A stretch of DNA of 12,875 bases from Caldilineae bacterium (GTDB taxonomy: Bacteria > Chloroflexota > Anaerolineae > JAAEKA01): contig JACKBK010000060.1 of assembly GCA_020634555.1 (NCBI GenBank), forward strand, positions 1 through 12,875, read 5' to 3'. Made by a program: the position numbers and the translations under genes. Below the pieces are notes generated by a model. That model was not told where the DNA came from, searched no databases, and saw only the letters and a program-made list of their open reading frames with translations. Positions 6,419 through 12,875 of the stretch are shown in pieces (the first letter of the stretch is position 1; every line of letters begins with the position of its first letter).

Positions 6419-6892
6419 CTATTCTCCGTCGTAGGCCCGTTGCAGGGTTGGAATGTCGATCTTGGTCATCTGTAGCATGGCCTGCATGACCCGACCGGCG
6501 CGCTCCGAGTCCTCGTCGCTCAGCATCTGGCCGAGGACGATGGGGTTGATCTGCCACGACAGGCCGAAGCGATCCTTCAGCCAGCCGCACTGACCCGGCT
6601 CGCCGCCTTCCGACAGCTTCTCCCATAAAAAGTCAACCTCTTCCTGCGACTCGCAGGCGACGGACAGCGAGATGCCGTCGGTGAAGGTAAAGTACGGGCC
6701 GCCGTTCATGGCGACGTACTCCTGCCCGGCCAGCACGAACTGCACTGTCATCAACAGCCCGGCTGGCATGGGGCTGCCTTCCATGTAGTAGGACTTGCTC
6801 AGGATCCTTGAGTCGGGGAAGAGGGAAACATAAAGGTCCACTGCTTCCTCTGCCTGGTTGTCATACGCCAGAAACGTTGTGATCTTCTGCAT
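6419..6892 (-). CDS. PhnB-like VOC-family protein
   Basis: Protein of 157 aa in the vicinal oxygen chelate superfamily, PhnB/3-demethylubiquinone methyltransferase-like branch. The start MQKITTFLAYDNQAEEAVDLY, LFPDSRILSKSYY and the segment GGPYFTFTDGISLSVACESQEEVDFLWEKLSEGGEPGQCGWLKDRFGLSWQI (split here as several family motifs) are characteristic: the WEKLSEGG and CGWLKDRFGLSWQ motifs recur in the family. Function is unknown; the methyltransferase name in databases is historical. AAGGAG lies 6 nt before ATG 6892. It lies between the DGPF gene (65-bp gap) and the ECF42 sigma gene (154-bp gap with hairpins); VOC proteins of this type often accompany ECF42 sigma factors. Confidence 0.9.
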   Translation of the reverse strand: MQKITTFLAYDNQAEEAVDLYVSLFPDSRILSKSYYMEGSPMPAGLLMTVQFVLAGQEYVAMNGGPYFTFTDGISLSVACESQEEVDFLWEKLSEGGEPGQCGWLKDRFGLSWQINPIVLGQMLSDEDSERAGRVMQAMLQMTKIDIPTLQRAYDGE

Positions 6893-6914
6893 GATGGACT
6901 CCTTGCAGCCAGGG

Positions 6915-6940
6915 CCGGCAGTCCTCGGCAGGACTACCGG
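6915..6940 (-). other. Stem-loop between the DGPF and VOC genes
   Basis: 11-bp arms CCGGCAGTCCT and AGGACTACCGG with one C-A mismatch and a 4-nt CGGC loop. There is no T-tract after it in the transcription direction, so it is not a standard terminator. It may be a processing, stability or partial attenuation element within the operon. Confidence 0.6.
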
Positions 6941-6957
6941 TCCTAACGGCGTTGCTG

Positions 6958-7380
6958 CTATGCCTCAAGCTGCTGTCGCAGTCGTTCTTCCTGCTCGCGC
7001 AGCTCCGGCGTGAACTCGTCACCGAAGTCTTCTGCCTCGAACACCGGACGGATCTCGATCGATCCCTCGGTGGCGCCGTCAGGACTGGGCATACGCCTAA
7101 CCCACTCGACAGCCTCCTCCATCGACCGGACCTGCCACAGCCAGAAGCCGGCGATCAGTTCCTTGGTCTCGGCAAACGGGCCATCGATCACAGTTGTTTT
7201 GCCGCCGGAGAACCGGACCCGCTTGCCTCTGGAGCTGGGATGCAGCCCCTCGCCCGCCAGCATAATACCGGCATTCACCAACTCCTCGTTGTACTTGCCC
7301 ATGTCGGTCAACAACTGCTCGCTGGGCAGAATGCCCGCTTCAGAGTCCTCGTTGGCCTTGATAATCACCATTACTCGCAT
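6958..7380 (-). CDS. DGPF/YCII-family protein, first gene of the ECF42 operon
   Basis: Small cytoplasmic protein (140 aa) of the YCII-related superfamily. Its VIDGPFAETKELIAGFWLW segment has the DGPF signature at residues 66-69, and MRVMVIIKANEDSEAG is a typical start. The biochemical role of DGPF proteins is not established; they are the hallmark neighbours and presumed targets of ECF42 sigma factors. ATG 7380 is chosen for its AAGGAG 8 nt upstream; the longer frame up to 7491 would run through the promoter. The last ~25 residues (DFGDEFTPELREQEERLRQQLEA, charged, coiled-coil-like) extend the core fold. An ECF42-like promoter lies about 80-110 bp upstream. Confidence 0.92.
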   Translation of the reverse strand: MRVMVIIKANEDSEAGILPSEQLLTDMGKYNEELVNAGIMLAGEGLHPSSRGKRVRFSGGKTTVIDGPFAETKELIAGFWLWQVRSMEEAVEWVRRMPSPDGATEGSIEIRPVFEAEDFGDEFTPELREQEERLRQQLEA

Positions 7381-7421
7381 CGTCGTGTCTCCTTCGTGTT
7401 GTAGATTCAGAGCGGCTTGGC

Positions 7422-7441
7422 CGGTGGAAGCGTTTCCACCG
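7422..7441. promoter_or_regulatory. LacI-family-operator-like palindrome in the DGPF leader
   Basis: GGTGGAAGCGTTTCCACC (7423-7440) is extended by one more C-G pair. It is centred on CG with one internal mismatch, the form typical of LacI/GalR-family operators (TGGAAACGTTTCCA). It lies between the predicted promoter and the DGPF start codon, where bound protein could block transcription. No LacI-type gene is in the window. Confidence 0.45.
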
Positions 7442-7462
7442 TAACCCCTCGCTCTACTAATA

Positions 7463-7499
7463 CGTCGAACAAGTCGACCCGGAATCGACACGCTCGACG
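7463..7499 (-). promoter_or_regulatory. ECF42-type promoter within a two-tier dyad
   Basis: On the minus strand TGTCGA (7490-7485) is followed after exactly 17 nt by CGAC (7467-7464), matching the TGTCGA / CGA(C/T) consensus I recall for ECF42 targets. It faces the DGPF gene, predicting autoregulation of the cassette. The same stretch is doubly symmetric about 7481: outer arms CGTCGA 7463-7468 and TCGACG 7494-7499, inner arms GTCGA 7473-7477 and TCGAC 7485-7489, each pair separated by 4 nt. Confidence 0.65.
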
Positions 7500-7539
7500 G
7501 CTGGAAATCTTAAATTTCTGCGCCATCTGTTGCTTTCCC

Positions 7540-7932
7540 TTACCACGCTGCACGCTGCAAGACAACGCGGTAGCCGTCAATGTCTTCGTACGTCAGGCCT
7601 CGGACATCCCAGTAAGGGTTGAAGGATGGCACCGGGTGATAGCCAGCAGTCGTCATGCGTTCGACGGCGCGCCGCCAATCTTCGGAGTCGGGGAGGTAGA
7701 AGACCAGCAGATTCTCATGGCCAGGCGCATGGCCAGCTACCTGGCCATGTTTGTGGGTAAACTCCAGGTGATAGGCCGCGCCCGGATGGCCCAGCATGAT
7801 CCCATCGAACCCGTCGTGGTCCCGGAAGGAGCCGATCAACTCGAAGCCCAGACCATCGCGATAAAAGTGAAGGATATCATCCATGTGGTCGGTCGGGCGT
7901 GCAATGCGCAGATGAGCGCCAATGATTGACAT
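7540..7932 (-). CDS. VOC-family (glyoxalase-like) protein
   Basis: Protein of 130 aa with the paired beta-alpha-beta-beta-beta pattern of glyoxalase/fosfomycin-resistance-type proteins. The first module has HLRIARPTDHMDDILHFY with DGLGFELIGSF, then AAYHLEFTHK; the second has NPYWDVRGLTYEDIDGYRVVL. The His near the start, the Glu of HLEF and late acidic residues are candidate metal ligands. The substrate cannot be told. ATG 7932 has GGAG 7 nt upstream; an upstream in-frame start at 8145 would give an Arg-rich, non-family extension antisense to no real domain. It starts 4 nt after the stop of the membrane-anchored gene, so the two are co-transcribed. It is a different VOC branch from the one at 6419-6892. 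Confidence 0.9.
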   Translation of the reverse strand: MSIIGAHLRIARPTDHMDDILHFYRDGLGFELIGSFRDHDGFDGIMLGHPGAAYHLEFTHKHGQVAGHAPGHENLLVFYLPDSEDWRRAVERMTTAGYHPVPSFNPYWDVRGLTYEDIDGYRVVLQRAAW

Positions 7933-7936
7933 GGCA

Positions 7937-8425
7937 TCACTCCGCAATGACCTGGAAGCTCTTCGTAGCCGTAGCCGATTGGCCGTCAGCGCCATAGACA
8001 GTGACCACAATCGTGAAGCTGTCGCCAACACGCGAGGCATCCGATGGTTTAACGAAGATCTGGTGGCTTGGCGCGAGCGGATCAACCTCGAACTGTTGGT
8101 TATCCCCAAATCCCCCAACGCTCCAGACCGCGCGCACGGCATCACGACTGACTAAAGTGTAGTAAGTCCGCTGGCCCAGCGGCGCCGTCAGCGGGCCCTC
8201 GATCTCCACAGTGGGCTGAAAAGCAGAAATCGTCGCTGTCGCCACCTGCACAGGTGCTGTGATTGGAGCCACAGCCGGCGGCTGTTGGCGTGAAGCATTG
8301 GACTGGATGATCCCAAAGATGCCCGCGATGACCGCTGCAGCGATGATCGCAACTGCTCCGATCAGAGCAACTCGCACTTCCGCACTTCGTTCGTTGACTT
8401 GACTTTCTTTCTCGGATTCGGTCAT
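7937..8425 (-). CDS. Membrane-anchored protein with Ig-like extracellular domain
   Basis: Hypothetical protein of 162 aa, not recognised by name. A charged N-terminus (MTESEKESQVNERSAEVR) precedes one transmembrane helix at about residues 18-42 (ALIGAVAIIAAAVIAGIFGI). A Pro/Ala/Thr linker and a C-terminal beta-sandwich-like region follow (EIEGPLTAPLGQRTYYTLVS, AVWSVGG, DSFTIVVTVYGADGQSATATKSFQV), reminiscent of PKD or bacterial Ig-like domains. Topology is probably N-in with the domain outside. ATG 8425 is preceded by GAGGAG at 10 nt. It is tightly coupled to the VOC gene downstream (4-nt gap). A role in cell-surface binding is only a guess. Confidence 0.75.
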   Translation of the reverse strand: MTESEKESQVNERSAEVRVALIGAVAIIAAAVIAGIFGIIQSNASRQQPPAVAPITAPVQVATATISAFQPTVEIEGPLTAPLGQRTYYTLVSRDAVRAVWSVGGFGDNQQFEVDPLAPSHQIFVKPSDASRVGDSFTIVVTVYGADGQSATATKSFQVIAE

Positions 8426-8494
8426 AGCACGGCGGCTCCTCAGAAGCACGCGACATCGCAAGAAATTCGATGTCTGTTGTGAGGCGGTCAGAGA

Positions 8495-8953
8495 TTAAGC
8501 TTCACCCGCTTCGATAGCCCGAATCCGCGCCATCTGGCGCAGGTTCCAGTCGTCGTCGCTGTAGGGCGTGCTGAACCATGCTTCCATGATCTCGCGCGCG
8601 ATGGGGATCGGCGTGGCGCGCAGGCTGAGGGCCAGCACGTTGGCGTGGTTCCAGACGCGCGCACCGCGGGCTGTCTCGGCGTCGTGGCAGAGCGCGGCGC
8701 GAATGCCAGACACCTTGTTGGCGGCCAGACTGGCCCCGGTGCCTGTCCAGCACATGACTACCGCCTCATCGGCCTCGCCATTGGCTACCTGTGACACCGC
8801 CTTGACGGTCACCAACGGCCAGTCGTTGTCGTCGCTGGCAGGATCGCCAGCCCGCGGCCCGAAATACTCAACCGTGTGCCCGCGCTTCTCGATCTCCTCG
8901 ATCACCACATCCACCAGGGGCGCATATTCGTCGCTCGATACCGTGACCTTCAT
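8495..8953 (-). CDS. RpiB/LacA/LacB-family sugar-phosphate isomerase
   Basis: Protein of 152 aa, the usual length of ribose-5-phosphate isomerase B and galactose-6-phosphate isomerase subunits. The core MCWTGTGASLAANKVSGIRA, with Cys68 where the family base sits, and ARVWNHANVLALSLR match the family active-site regions. Some residues differ from classical RpiB: SSDEYAPL replaces the GSDHAG-type start, CWTGTG replaces CGTGIG, and WNHAN replaces HNDAN. The substrate therefore may not be ribose 5-phosphate, and no symbol is given. A strong SD (GAGGAGG, 5 nt) precedes ATG 8953. It lies 43 nt after queF and 69 nt before the membrane protein gene. Confidence 0.88.
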   Translation of the reverse strand: MKVTVSSDEYAPLVDVVIEEIEKRGHTVEYFGPRAGDPASDDNDWPLVTVKAVSQVANGEADEAVVMCWTGTGASLAANKVSGIRAALCHDAETARGARVWNHANVLALSLRATPIPIAREIMEAWFSTPYSDDDWNLRQMARIRAIEAGEA

Positions 8954-8996
8954 CGCGCCCTCCTCGCTATCCTTGCCCTTCTTTCCCTTGTTTCCA

Positions 8997-9377
8997 TCAT
9001 TTCCCTTCCGCCATATAGCTCGACACCGCCGTGATGGTAATCCCGCCGCGCGCCTTCTGCACCAGCGTCACCGTACATGACCGTGGCTGGATCGTCTCCA
9101 CCACGGTGTCGCGAATGTCCACCGCCAGTTGCTCGCAAAAAACACCCTGCTCGCGAAAATGCCACAGATACAGTTTCAAGCTCTTACTTTCGATGCACAG
9201 CGGGCCGGGCGTGTAGTCGATGGTGATAGTGTAGAAATCCGGCTGTCCCGTGACGGGACAAAGCGCGGTCAGCTCATCGGAAGTCATCGTGACTACACCC
9301 AGACCGGCCGGCGCGGGAAAGGTGTCTAGTTCATCGATAGGCTCCGTGCTGCGCCTGCCCAGGTACTTTAGGTCCAT
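8997..9377 (-). CDS. queF: NADPH-dependent preQ0 reductase QueF
   Basis: Reduces 7-cyano-7-deazaguanine (preQ0) to preQ1 in the queuosine tRNA-modification pathway. The protein is 126 aa, of the short unimodular (YkvM-like) type. ALCPVTGQPDFYTI carries the catalytic Cys40 and, seven residues on, Asp47, at the spacing of the Bacillus enzyme. ESKSLKLYLWHFREQGVFCE is the QueF signature strip that binds NADPH, and YTPGPLCIESKS is typical. ATG 9377 is chosen because LKYLG-DELDTFPAP is the normal N-terminus; the SD there is modest (GTGAG, 6 nt), and an in-frame ATG at 9431 would add 18 residues. No other queuosine gene and no preQ1 riboswitch was seen nearby. Confidence 0.95.
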   Translation of the reverse strand: MDLKYLGRRSTEPIDELDTFPAPAGLGVVTMTSDELTALCPVTGQPDFYTITIDYTPGPLCIESKSLKLYLWHFREQGVFCEQLAVDIRDTVVETIQPRSCTVTLVQKARGGITITAVSSYMAEGK

Positions 9378-9543
9378 AAGAATCTCACTTCCCTTGTAGT
9401 TGGATGAAATCAAGCGTTCGGCAGTGTACAACAGGATGACAGGCAGGGCAAAGGGAGAGGAAGGAACGAAGGAAAGGAGGGAAAGCAGGGAAATCCCTGT
9501 CGTGCCTCCGGTTTCCTTCCTTTACCTCGCTTCCCGGCCTTCC
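9378..9543. other. Purine/pyrimidine-biased intergenic region upstream of queF
   Basis: The plus strand is almost all purine at 9441-9493 (for example GGAAAGGAGGGAAAG) and mostly pyrimidine at 9503-9543. Between them is a small palindrome, CAGGGAAATCCCTG (9486-9499). A similar bias, pyrimidine-rich on plus, occupies 8951-9008 on the other side of queF. No clear promoter or terminator was found, although a queF promoter probably lies here. Confidence 0.55.
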
Positions 9544-11535
9544 TCACTCCTCCCTAGAGACGACGCAGCGCGTCGCCTGGCAGTTGTAGGAGGCCAGGAT
9601 GAGGCGATCGCCCACGCCCGCGACCGGCAGCCGGGTCAGCGTTTGCGGGTCGTACATGCCGATCTCGATACGGTAATCACCAGGCGACAGGCTTGCGGGT
9701 ACCTGGAGTGTGTATTCATCGCGGATCACCTCGCCGGGCTGCCAGGTGGATACGGGACAGGTGCCGCGGCAGGGTGGGTTGTCGTGGCCGGCCACGACCG
9801 CCTCGTCGGCGTCCAGCAGGTGTACGAACACAGTGACATCGTCGGGGCGCGGCGTTCCATCCCGAGCCTGCCAGTACAGCGCAAGCGTCAACGTCTCGCC
9901 GGCGCGCACTGACGGGCTGTCAATCTCGTAACCCGCCAACCTGATCGCGTCGCCGAAGGGCTGATCCAGCGCCGCCGCGCTGGCCGGCAAGGCCCACTGC
10001 GGCGGCAGGTAGATGCGCAGGTCGTGGCGGAAGGGATCGAAACCGGGCACAGAGCTGGCCAGGTTATAATTGCCGTAGAGCGCCGCGAACAGCGCATCGC
10101 GGTCGCCGTAGAGCAGATCCTCGTCGAGCTGGGTCAACGCCACCGCATCAACACCGTTGTTCAGATCGCGCAGCAGCAGTTCGTTGTTGACAACCCGGTA
10201 CTCCTGAGCTTGCTCGGTGGTCCAGGTTGGCCGGTAGGAGAAGATCGACATCTCGTAGCCCGGCGGCATCTCCAACCCCGCCTCCAGTGCCAAATGCGGA
10301 TCGAAGGTCAGCAGCTTCCCGCCCGGCGGCACCGTTTGGTTCAGATCCCGGGCTGCCGTCCGCACGATCTCAACCTGGTTCACCGGTGGCCATGCAGTCA
10401 GGTCATAGAAGCGGATCGCTCGCGCCTGGGTAACAACCTGCACGACGAGCAGAATCGCCAGGATCGCGGCTGCAAGCCGCGGCCTGGATCCACGCAGCAG
10501 ACGAACAGCCAACGCTCCAAACAAGATCGCAATCATCGGCGCCTGCAGCACGTTGTAGTAGGTCGTCGCGGTACGCGGAACCAGATGCGCCAGGAAGAGC
10601 AGCGCGACCGCGGCAGCCAGCGTCAGTTCCAGCGCGTGGTCAGCCAGCGCCCGCTGCCAATCACCCCGCCGGCGCAGAATACGAATGCACAGATCGACCA
10701 CCGCCGCACCGTAGACCACCACCGGCACGGTGAAATCGCGCACCGTCTCCCGAAGCGTCGAAACCAGCACTCCCCTACGCCACTCAGCCGTCGTCCGGTC
10801 CATGTGAAAACCGAAGATGTCGTAAGCCATCTGCCGGCCGCTGGCGAGGATGAACGGCCCTAGCAGCAGGCCCAACAGAACAGCCGCGGCGACAACAAAC
10901 TCCAGTACCGTGCGCACGCGCCGGCCGCGCGGCGCGTTGAAGATTAGAAACGCGGCCATGGGAATGAACACGACGATAACGGCCAGCCGGCCGGCCGTTG
11001 CCAGCGCCAAACACGCCGCGATCAGCCAGGTGCGCCTGCTGCCCGGCGGCAAACGCGATGCCAGGTAGAACGCCGCCGCCAGCAAGAAAGCGGTCAGACC
11101 GTAGGTAGCCGTGTAGCCGAACGATGTCACCGCCAGAAAGGTCGTGATCAGGAATGCCAGCGCAAAGACACCCGCCCACGGCCCGGCGATTCGGCGCGCG
11201 GTGGCAGCGCTTAACGCGCCGGCCCCGAATCCAAAGACCGCCGTTAGAATTCGCCCAACATACAACCCATTGCCAAAGACAAGCTGCACCAAACCGTAGA
11301 CGTAGGGCAACAACGGCGTCTGGGTGTATGCAAAGTCACTGTACAAACGCCTGCCCGCATAGATTTCCTTGCCTGCCCACAAGTACCATCCCTCGTCCAG
11401 ATTCACCAGCCGGAAGGCCACCCAAAACGCCAATTGAAGGGCAAAGAGCAGCAGCAACGCCCAATACACCGTTGCGGGAGAGACGCGTGGCGAGAAGGAC
11501 GCCCGCGGTGGCGCGCTGGATTGCACGTCCTGCAT
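9544..11535 (-). CDS. GT-C membrane glycosyltransferase (ArnT/PMT-like) with C-terminal beta-sandwich
   Basis: Integral membrane protein of 663 aa, probably transferring a sugar from a polyprenyl-phosphate donor on the outer face of the membrane. TM1 is at about residues 22-42, followed by the first outer loop LVNLDEGWYLWAGKEIYAGR with Asp47-Glu48, the usual GT-C catalytic acid position. Many hydrophobic helices continue to about residue 370. The rest is soluble; from about 530 a beta-sandwich-like domain appears (LAGYEIDSPSVRAGETLTLA, VFVHLLDADEAVVAGHDN, SPGDYRIEIGMYDPQTLTRL), a pairing I associate with Chloroflexota. The acceptor is unknown. ATG 11535 lies 9 nt after the DUF1015 stop, so the two form an operon; the SD is weak (AGAG, 7 nt). 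Confidence 0.85.
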   Translation of the reverse strand: MQDVQSSAPPRASFSPRVSPATVYWALLLLFALQLAFWVAFRLVNLDEGWYLWAGKEIYAGRRLYSDFAYTQTPLLPYVYGLVQLVFGNGLYVGRILTAVFGFGAGALSAATARRIAGPWAGVFALAFLITTFLAVTSFGYTATYGLTAFLLAAAFYLASRLPPGSRRTWLIAACLALATAGRLAVIVVFIPMAAFLIFNAPRGRRVRTVLEFVVAAAVLLGLLLGPFILASGRQMAYDIFGFHMDRTTAEWRRGVLVSTLRETVRDFTVPVVVYGAAVVDLCIRILRRRGDWQRALADHALELTLAAAVALLFLAHLVPRTATTYYNVLQAPMIAILFGALAVRLLRGSRPRLAAAILAILLVVQVVTQARAIRFYDLTAWPPVNQVEIVRTAARDLNQTVPPGGKLLTFDPHLALEAGLEMPPGYEMSIFSYRPTWTTEQAQEYRVVNNELLLRDLNNGVDAVALTQLDEDLLYGDRDALFAALYGNYNLASSVPGFDPFRHDLRIYLPPQWALPASAAALDQPFGDAIRLAGYEIDSPSVRAGETLTLALYWQARDGTPRPDDVTVFVHLLDADEAVVAGHDNPPCRGTCPVSTWQPGEVIRDEYTLQVPASLSPGDYRIEIGMYDPQTLTRLPVAGVGDRLILASYNCQATRCVVSREE

Positions 11536-11544
11536 ACCGTTGCT

Positions 11545-12875
11545 CTACGTGACCGTGTTGATCACCAGCCCGGCCGGCAGCTTGGGATAGAAGTAGGTCG
11601 CCTTGGGCGGCATCACCTCCCCGGCATCGGAGACCGACTTCAACTGGGTCAACGGCGTCGGGTTGACCAGAAAAACCGCCTGGAAGCGCCCCCCGCGCGC
11701 GTCGCGGATCGCCTCACCCGCGTCCGGCGTGAAAGCCACAAAGCGTTTCAACCCCGTAGGATCGGCGCTGATGCCCAGCAGTGGACCAAGGATCAGGCTT
11801 TGCAGTGCGGCCACATCGACCGCCGCGACGGCCGGGCTGTGATCGGCGTGCAACTGCGCGGTCGTGGCTTCATCGTTATGCATCCGCAGCAGGTAGCCGC
11901 CGGTCTCGCCCGGCAGAATAAGTGCGAAGCGTGTGCCATCGCCAGCAAGCATTGCCAGCAGCGCGTCTTCCGACTCGATTCGCCGGACCATGAAATGCTC
12001 GTCCAGGCCGTCCAGCAGCCGATCCGCGTCGAAGGCAGGCAGGTCGTGGACACAGCGATGGGCGGGCAAGATCGCGACTCCCGGATCATCCATACAAGCC
12101 GCATAGACCCAGGCAGTGTCGAAGGGCATAAGCGTTTCGGGCGGCGTGGGTGGAACGGGTGCGTAAGAGGGCACACCCTGCCAGCTTGCCAGCGGCGGCG
12201 GCGCGCCAGCGCCAGGCAATCCACCGCCCCGCCGCCAGCGCTGGTAGTTGAGCGCCGTCTCGTAGCGGTGGTGTCCGTCGGCGATGTAGAAAGTCTTCGG
12301 CTCCAGCGCCGCGACGGCAGCCGCCACTGCTTGCGGGTCGCTGACTGCCCACAACTCGTGTTGCACGCCTTCGTCATCGTCGTAGACGGCGTCCGGTGCA
12401 CGGTGCGCAGTCGTTGCCGACAACGGCTGTACGGCGCGGCCCTCCGGGTCGGAGTAGAGAACAAAGATCGGGCTGCACTGCGTCCCGGTGGCGATGGTCA
12501 GCGCCAGCCGGTCAGCCTTGGCAGCCGGAAAGGTGTGTTCATGGGGCAGAATACCCTGTCCCCAGGGCGCGAGACGGAGGCGAAAGATCATGCCGCTACG
12601 GGTGGCCGAGCGGCCATCGGGCAAGGCATAGCGCTCGCGCAGCAGGTAGATAGCCGGCGCGGCTTCCTGGCGCAGCACACCGCGCAGCCGCCAGTCGGAC
12701 AGCGTGGCCGCGGCGCGGGTGAAGCGGTTGCGGGTATCGTCGTCGCCCGGCTGGTCGAGCGCCAGCTCGATGCGCACCACGTTGGCGGGATGCCGATCGT
12801 AGTAAGCAGCCTGCTGCACGGGGCTGATCACGTCGTAGGGCGGGGTCAGCAGCTCGTTCAGGCTGGCCGCGCCGG
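11545..12875 (-). CDS. DUF1015-family protein, 5' end outside window
   Basis: Function unknown; widespread bacterial family. Clear family motifs are FYIADGHHRYETALNYQ (residues ~181-197 counted from GTG 12831) and the terminal PPKATYFYPKLPAGLVI. The only start in the window, GTG 12831, is not the real one: the frame stays open to the right edge and upstream codons read TPPYDVISPVQQAAYYDRHP, the conserved second segment of the family (normally ~20-30 residues from the N-terminus). So the gene is cut by the window, not truncated in nature. About 442 residues are present. It precedes the membrane glycosyltransferase with a 9-nt gap. Confidence 0.92.
   Translation of the reverse strand, partial: GAASLNELLTPPYDVISPVQQAAYYDRHPANVVRIELALDQPGDDDTRNRFTRAAATLSDWRLRGVLRQEAAPAIYLLRERYALPDGRSATRSGMIFRLRLAPWGQGILPHEHTFPAAKADRLALTIATGTQCSPIFVLYSDPEGRAVQPLSATTAHRAPDAVYDDDEGVQHELWAVSDPQAVAAAVAALEPKTFYIADGHHRYETALNYQRWRRGGGLPGAGAPPPLASWQGVPSYAPVPPTPPETLMPFDTAWVYAACMDDPGVAILPAHRCVHDLPAFDADRLLDGLDEHFMVRRIESEDALLAMLAGDGTRFALILPGETGGYLLRMHNDEATTAQLHADHSPAVAAVDVAALQSLILGPLLGISADPTGLKRFVAFTPDAGEAIRDARGGRFQAVFLVNPTPLTQLKSVSDAGEVMPPKATYFYPKLPAGLVINTVT

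Noticed and set aside
5533..6489. 318-aa plus-strand reading frame opposite the sigma gene
   Set aside because: Antisense shadow; it also runs through the hairpin repeats, and the minus strand encodes a full ECF42 sigma factor.
7504..7518. Terminator after the VOC gene (GAAAT/ATTTC hairpin)
   Set aside because: Only 5 weak A/T-rich pairs and no T-tract; too weak to call.
7933..8145. Upstream start for the VOC gene at 7540
   Set aside because: The extra 71 residues are Arg/Leu/Ser-rich and overlap the membrane-protein gene; ATG 7932 has a good SD and family start.
9378..9431. preQ1 riboswitch in the queF leader
   Set aside because: No preQ1 aptamer-like core (stem followed by an A-rich tail) could be seen.
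10024..10863. 279-aa plus-strand reading frame opposite the glycosyltransferase
   Set aside because: Arg/Gln-rich shadow translation with no domain; the minus strand has a continuous membrane protein.

Overview
The window is GC-rich and reads like a bacterial chromosome segment, most likely from a Chloroflexota (Chloroflexi) organism of the Anaerolineae/Caldilineae type. This is an inference from family resemblance: a GlnE-like protein carrying ACT domains, a membrane glycosyltransferase with a C-terminal beta-sandwich, a DUF1015 protein, HEPN/MNT remnants, and abundant short palindromic repeats. No rRNA, tRNA, CRISPR array or transposase gene was seen.

Left part (1-4300, plus strand) is a nitrogen-assimilation pair. 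A GlnE-like adenylyltransferase with two ACT-type segments runs in from beyond the left edge. It is followed by a 58-bp hairpin repeated three times at an exact 83-bp period, two GTA...TAC dyads, a type I-beta glutamine synthetase (glnA) that keeps the adenylylation tyrosine, and a strong probably bidirectional terminator.

Middle part (4340-7500, minus strand) holds a complete ECF42-type stress cassette, read right to left: a TGTCGA-N17-CGAC promoter set in a two-tier dyad, a LacI-operator-like palindrome, a DGPF/YCII protein, a PhnB-like VOC protein, two copies of the same hairpin family seen upstream of glnA, and the ECF42-type sigma factor with its long C-terminal domain. Downstream of sigma lie the decayed remains of an MNT-HEPN toxin-antitoxin pair, both members broken.

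Right part (7540-12875, minus strand) carries, in transcription order, a DUF1015 protein running off the right edge, a GT-C membrane glycosyltransferase, queF (queuosine pathway), an RpiB/LacA/LacB-like isomerase, a membrane-anchored Ig-like protein and a second VOC protein. queF is flanked on both sides by purine/pyrimidine-biased tracts.

The most interesting structure is the hairpin family. Three helices of 10, 7 and 5 bp are separated by two 2x2 mismatch loops. The geometry recurs at two loci, in the same orientation relative to transcription, and includes a compensatory base-pair change. A separate 91-bp concentric palindrome sits in frame inside the glnE-like gene.
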